Positions 63,840-64,000 of a stretch of 64,000 nucleotides of DNA are shown here, piece after piece; positions within the stretch are counted from its first letter, which is position 1; each line of letters begins with the position of its first letter. The notes below the pieces were generated by a model that did no database searches, was not told the origin of the DNA, and saw nothing but the letters and a program-made list of their open reading frames with translations. The stretch spans positions 9,176,001 to 9,240,000 of the forward strand of contig NC_061474.1 in assembly GCF_022581195.2 (NCBI RefSeq), in the 5' to 3' direction. The position numbers and the translations under genes are program-made. The DNA is from Helicoverpa zea (Eukaryota; Arthropoda; Insecta; Lepidoptera; Noctuidae).

Positions 63840-64000
63840 GTATTATTATGTGAAAGTAACTGTCTATCTGTTTGTCGTGATTTCACGCCAAAACTACTGA
63901 ACAGTGACAGTCTGAAACCTGAAAAAGGACATAGGATACTTCTTATTAACCGTTTGCGGGAAGTAGTTTCCTCGATACGCAGATAGAATCGCTGAAAACA
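63840..64000 (+). repeat. Dispersed repeat, cut by the window end
   Basis: GTCGTGATTTCACGCCAAAA, CTACTGAACAGTGACAGTCTG, GACATAGGATACTTCTTATT and TGCGGGAAGTAGTTTCC follow the order of the dispersed ACTACTGAA-type repeats. Confidence 0.55.

Overview
This is AT-rich nuclear DNA of an animal, almost certainly a moth and probably a noctuid relative. The reasons are the dense scatter of tRNA-headed SINEs of the type known from Helicoverpa (HaSE-like), the typical lepidopteran LINE 3' tails, and the many short foldback DNA transposons (MITEs). I found no convincing host protein-coding gene in the 64 kb. The window looks like intergenic or intronic sequence built up by layers of transposable elements. 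One GC-richer block near 46.0-46.4 kb, read on the minus strand, could be a non-coding first exon of a host gene, but this is weak.

The main object is a nested pair of retrotransposons at 28.2-37.2 kb. The outer one is an LTR retrotransposon on the minus strand: two 1,230-bp LTRs that I could not tell apart by eye, a 4-bp GTTT target duplication, a tRNA-Lys-type primer binding site and a polypurine tract. It has almost no coding capacity (about 1.5 kb of own interior, with only a 41-codon gag-like start), so it must have moved with borrowed proteins. Inside it, on the plus strand, sits an apparently full-length DIRS-type tyrosine-recombinase retrotransposon (30,222-35,316). It has inverted terminal repeats, an internal complementary region spelling the joined ends, a gag gene with a small in-frame intron, an RT/RNase H/methyltransferase-like ORF, and a tyrosine recombinase with its catalytic residues present. 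The intact frames and matching LTRs point to two recent, successive insertions.

Left of this (0-28 kb) are many SINE copies on both strands, a 5'-truncated LINE lodged in a SINE (4.03-4.92 kb), a LINE C-terminal fragment ending in a MITE terminus (20 kb), GC-rich foldback MITEs with TAA-type target sites (17.7 and 18.0 kb), a 58-bp-ITR foldback MITE with a half copy beside it (20.9 and 21.3 kb), and an internally deleted two-gene DNA transposon of ISL2EU type (21.8-22.8 kb) that keeps the first exons of a YqaJ-partner protein and of a THAP-domain transposase facing each other.

Right of it (37-64 kb) are further copies of the same SINE and MITE families, a near-perfect 165-bp palindrome (52.8 kb), a 346-bp GC-rich foldback element (55.5 kb), a pogo/jerky-like deletion derivative that joins a psq-type helix-turn-helix to a PHD-like finger (59.4-60.5 kb), and a foldback MITE inserted between the two promoter boxes of a SINE (61.5 kb). 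The genes of the DIRS element work together: Gag packages the RNA, RT/RNase H copies it, the internal complementary region guides formation of a circular DNA, and the tyrosine recombinase inserts that circle.
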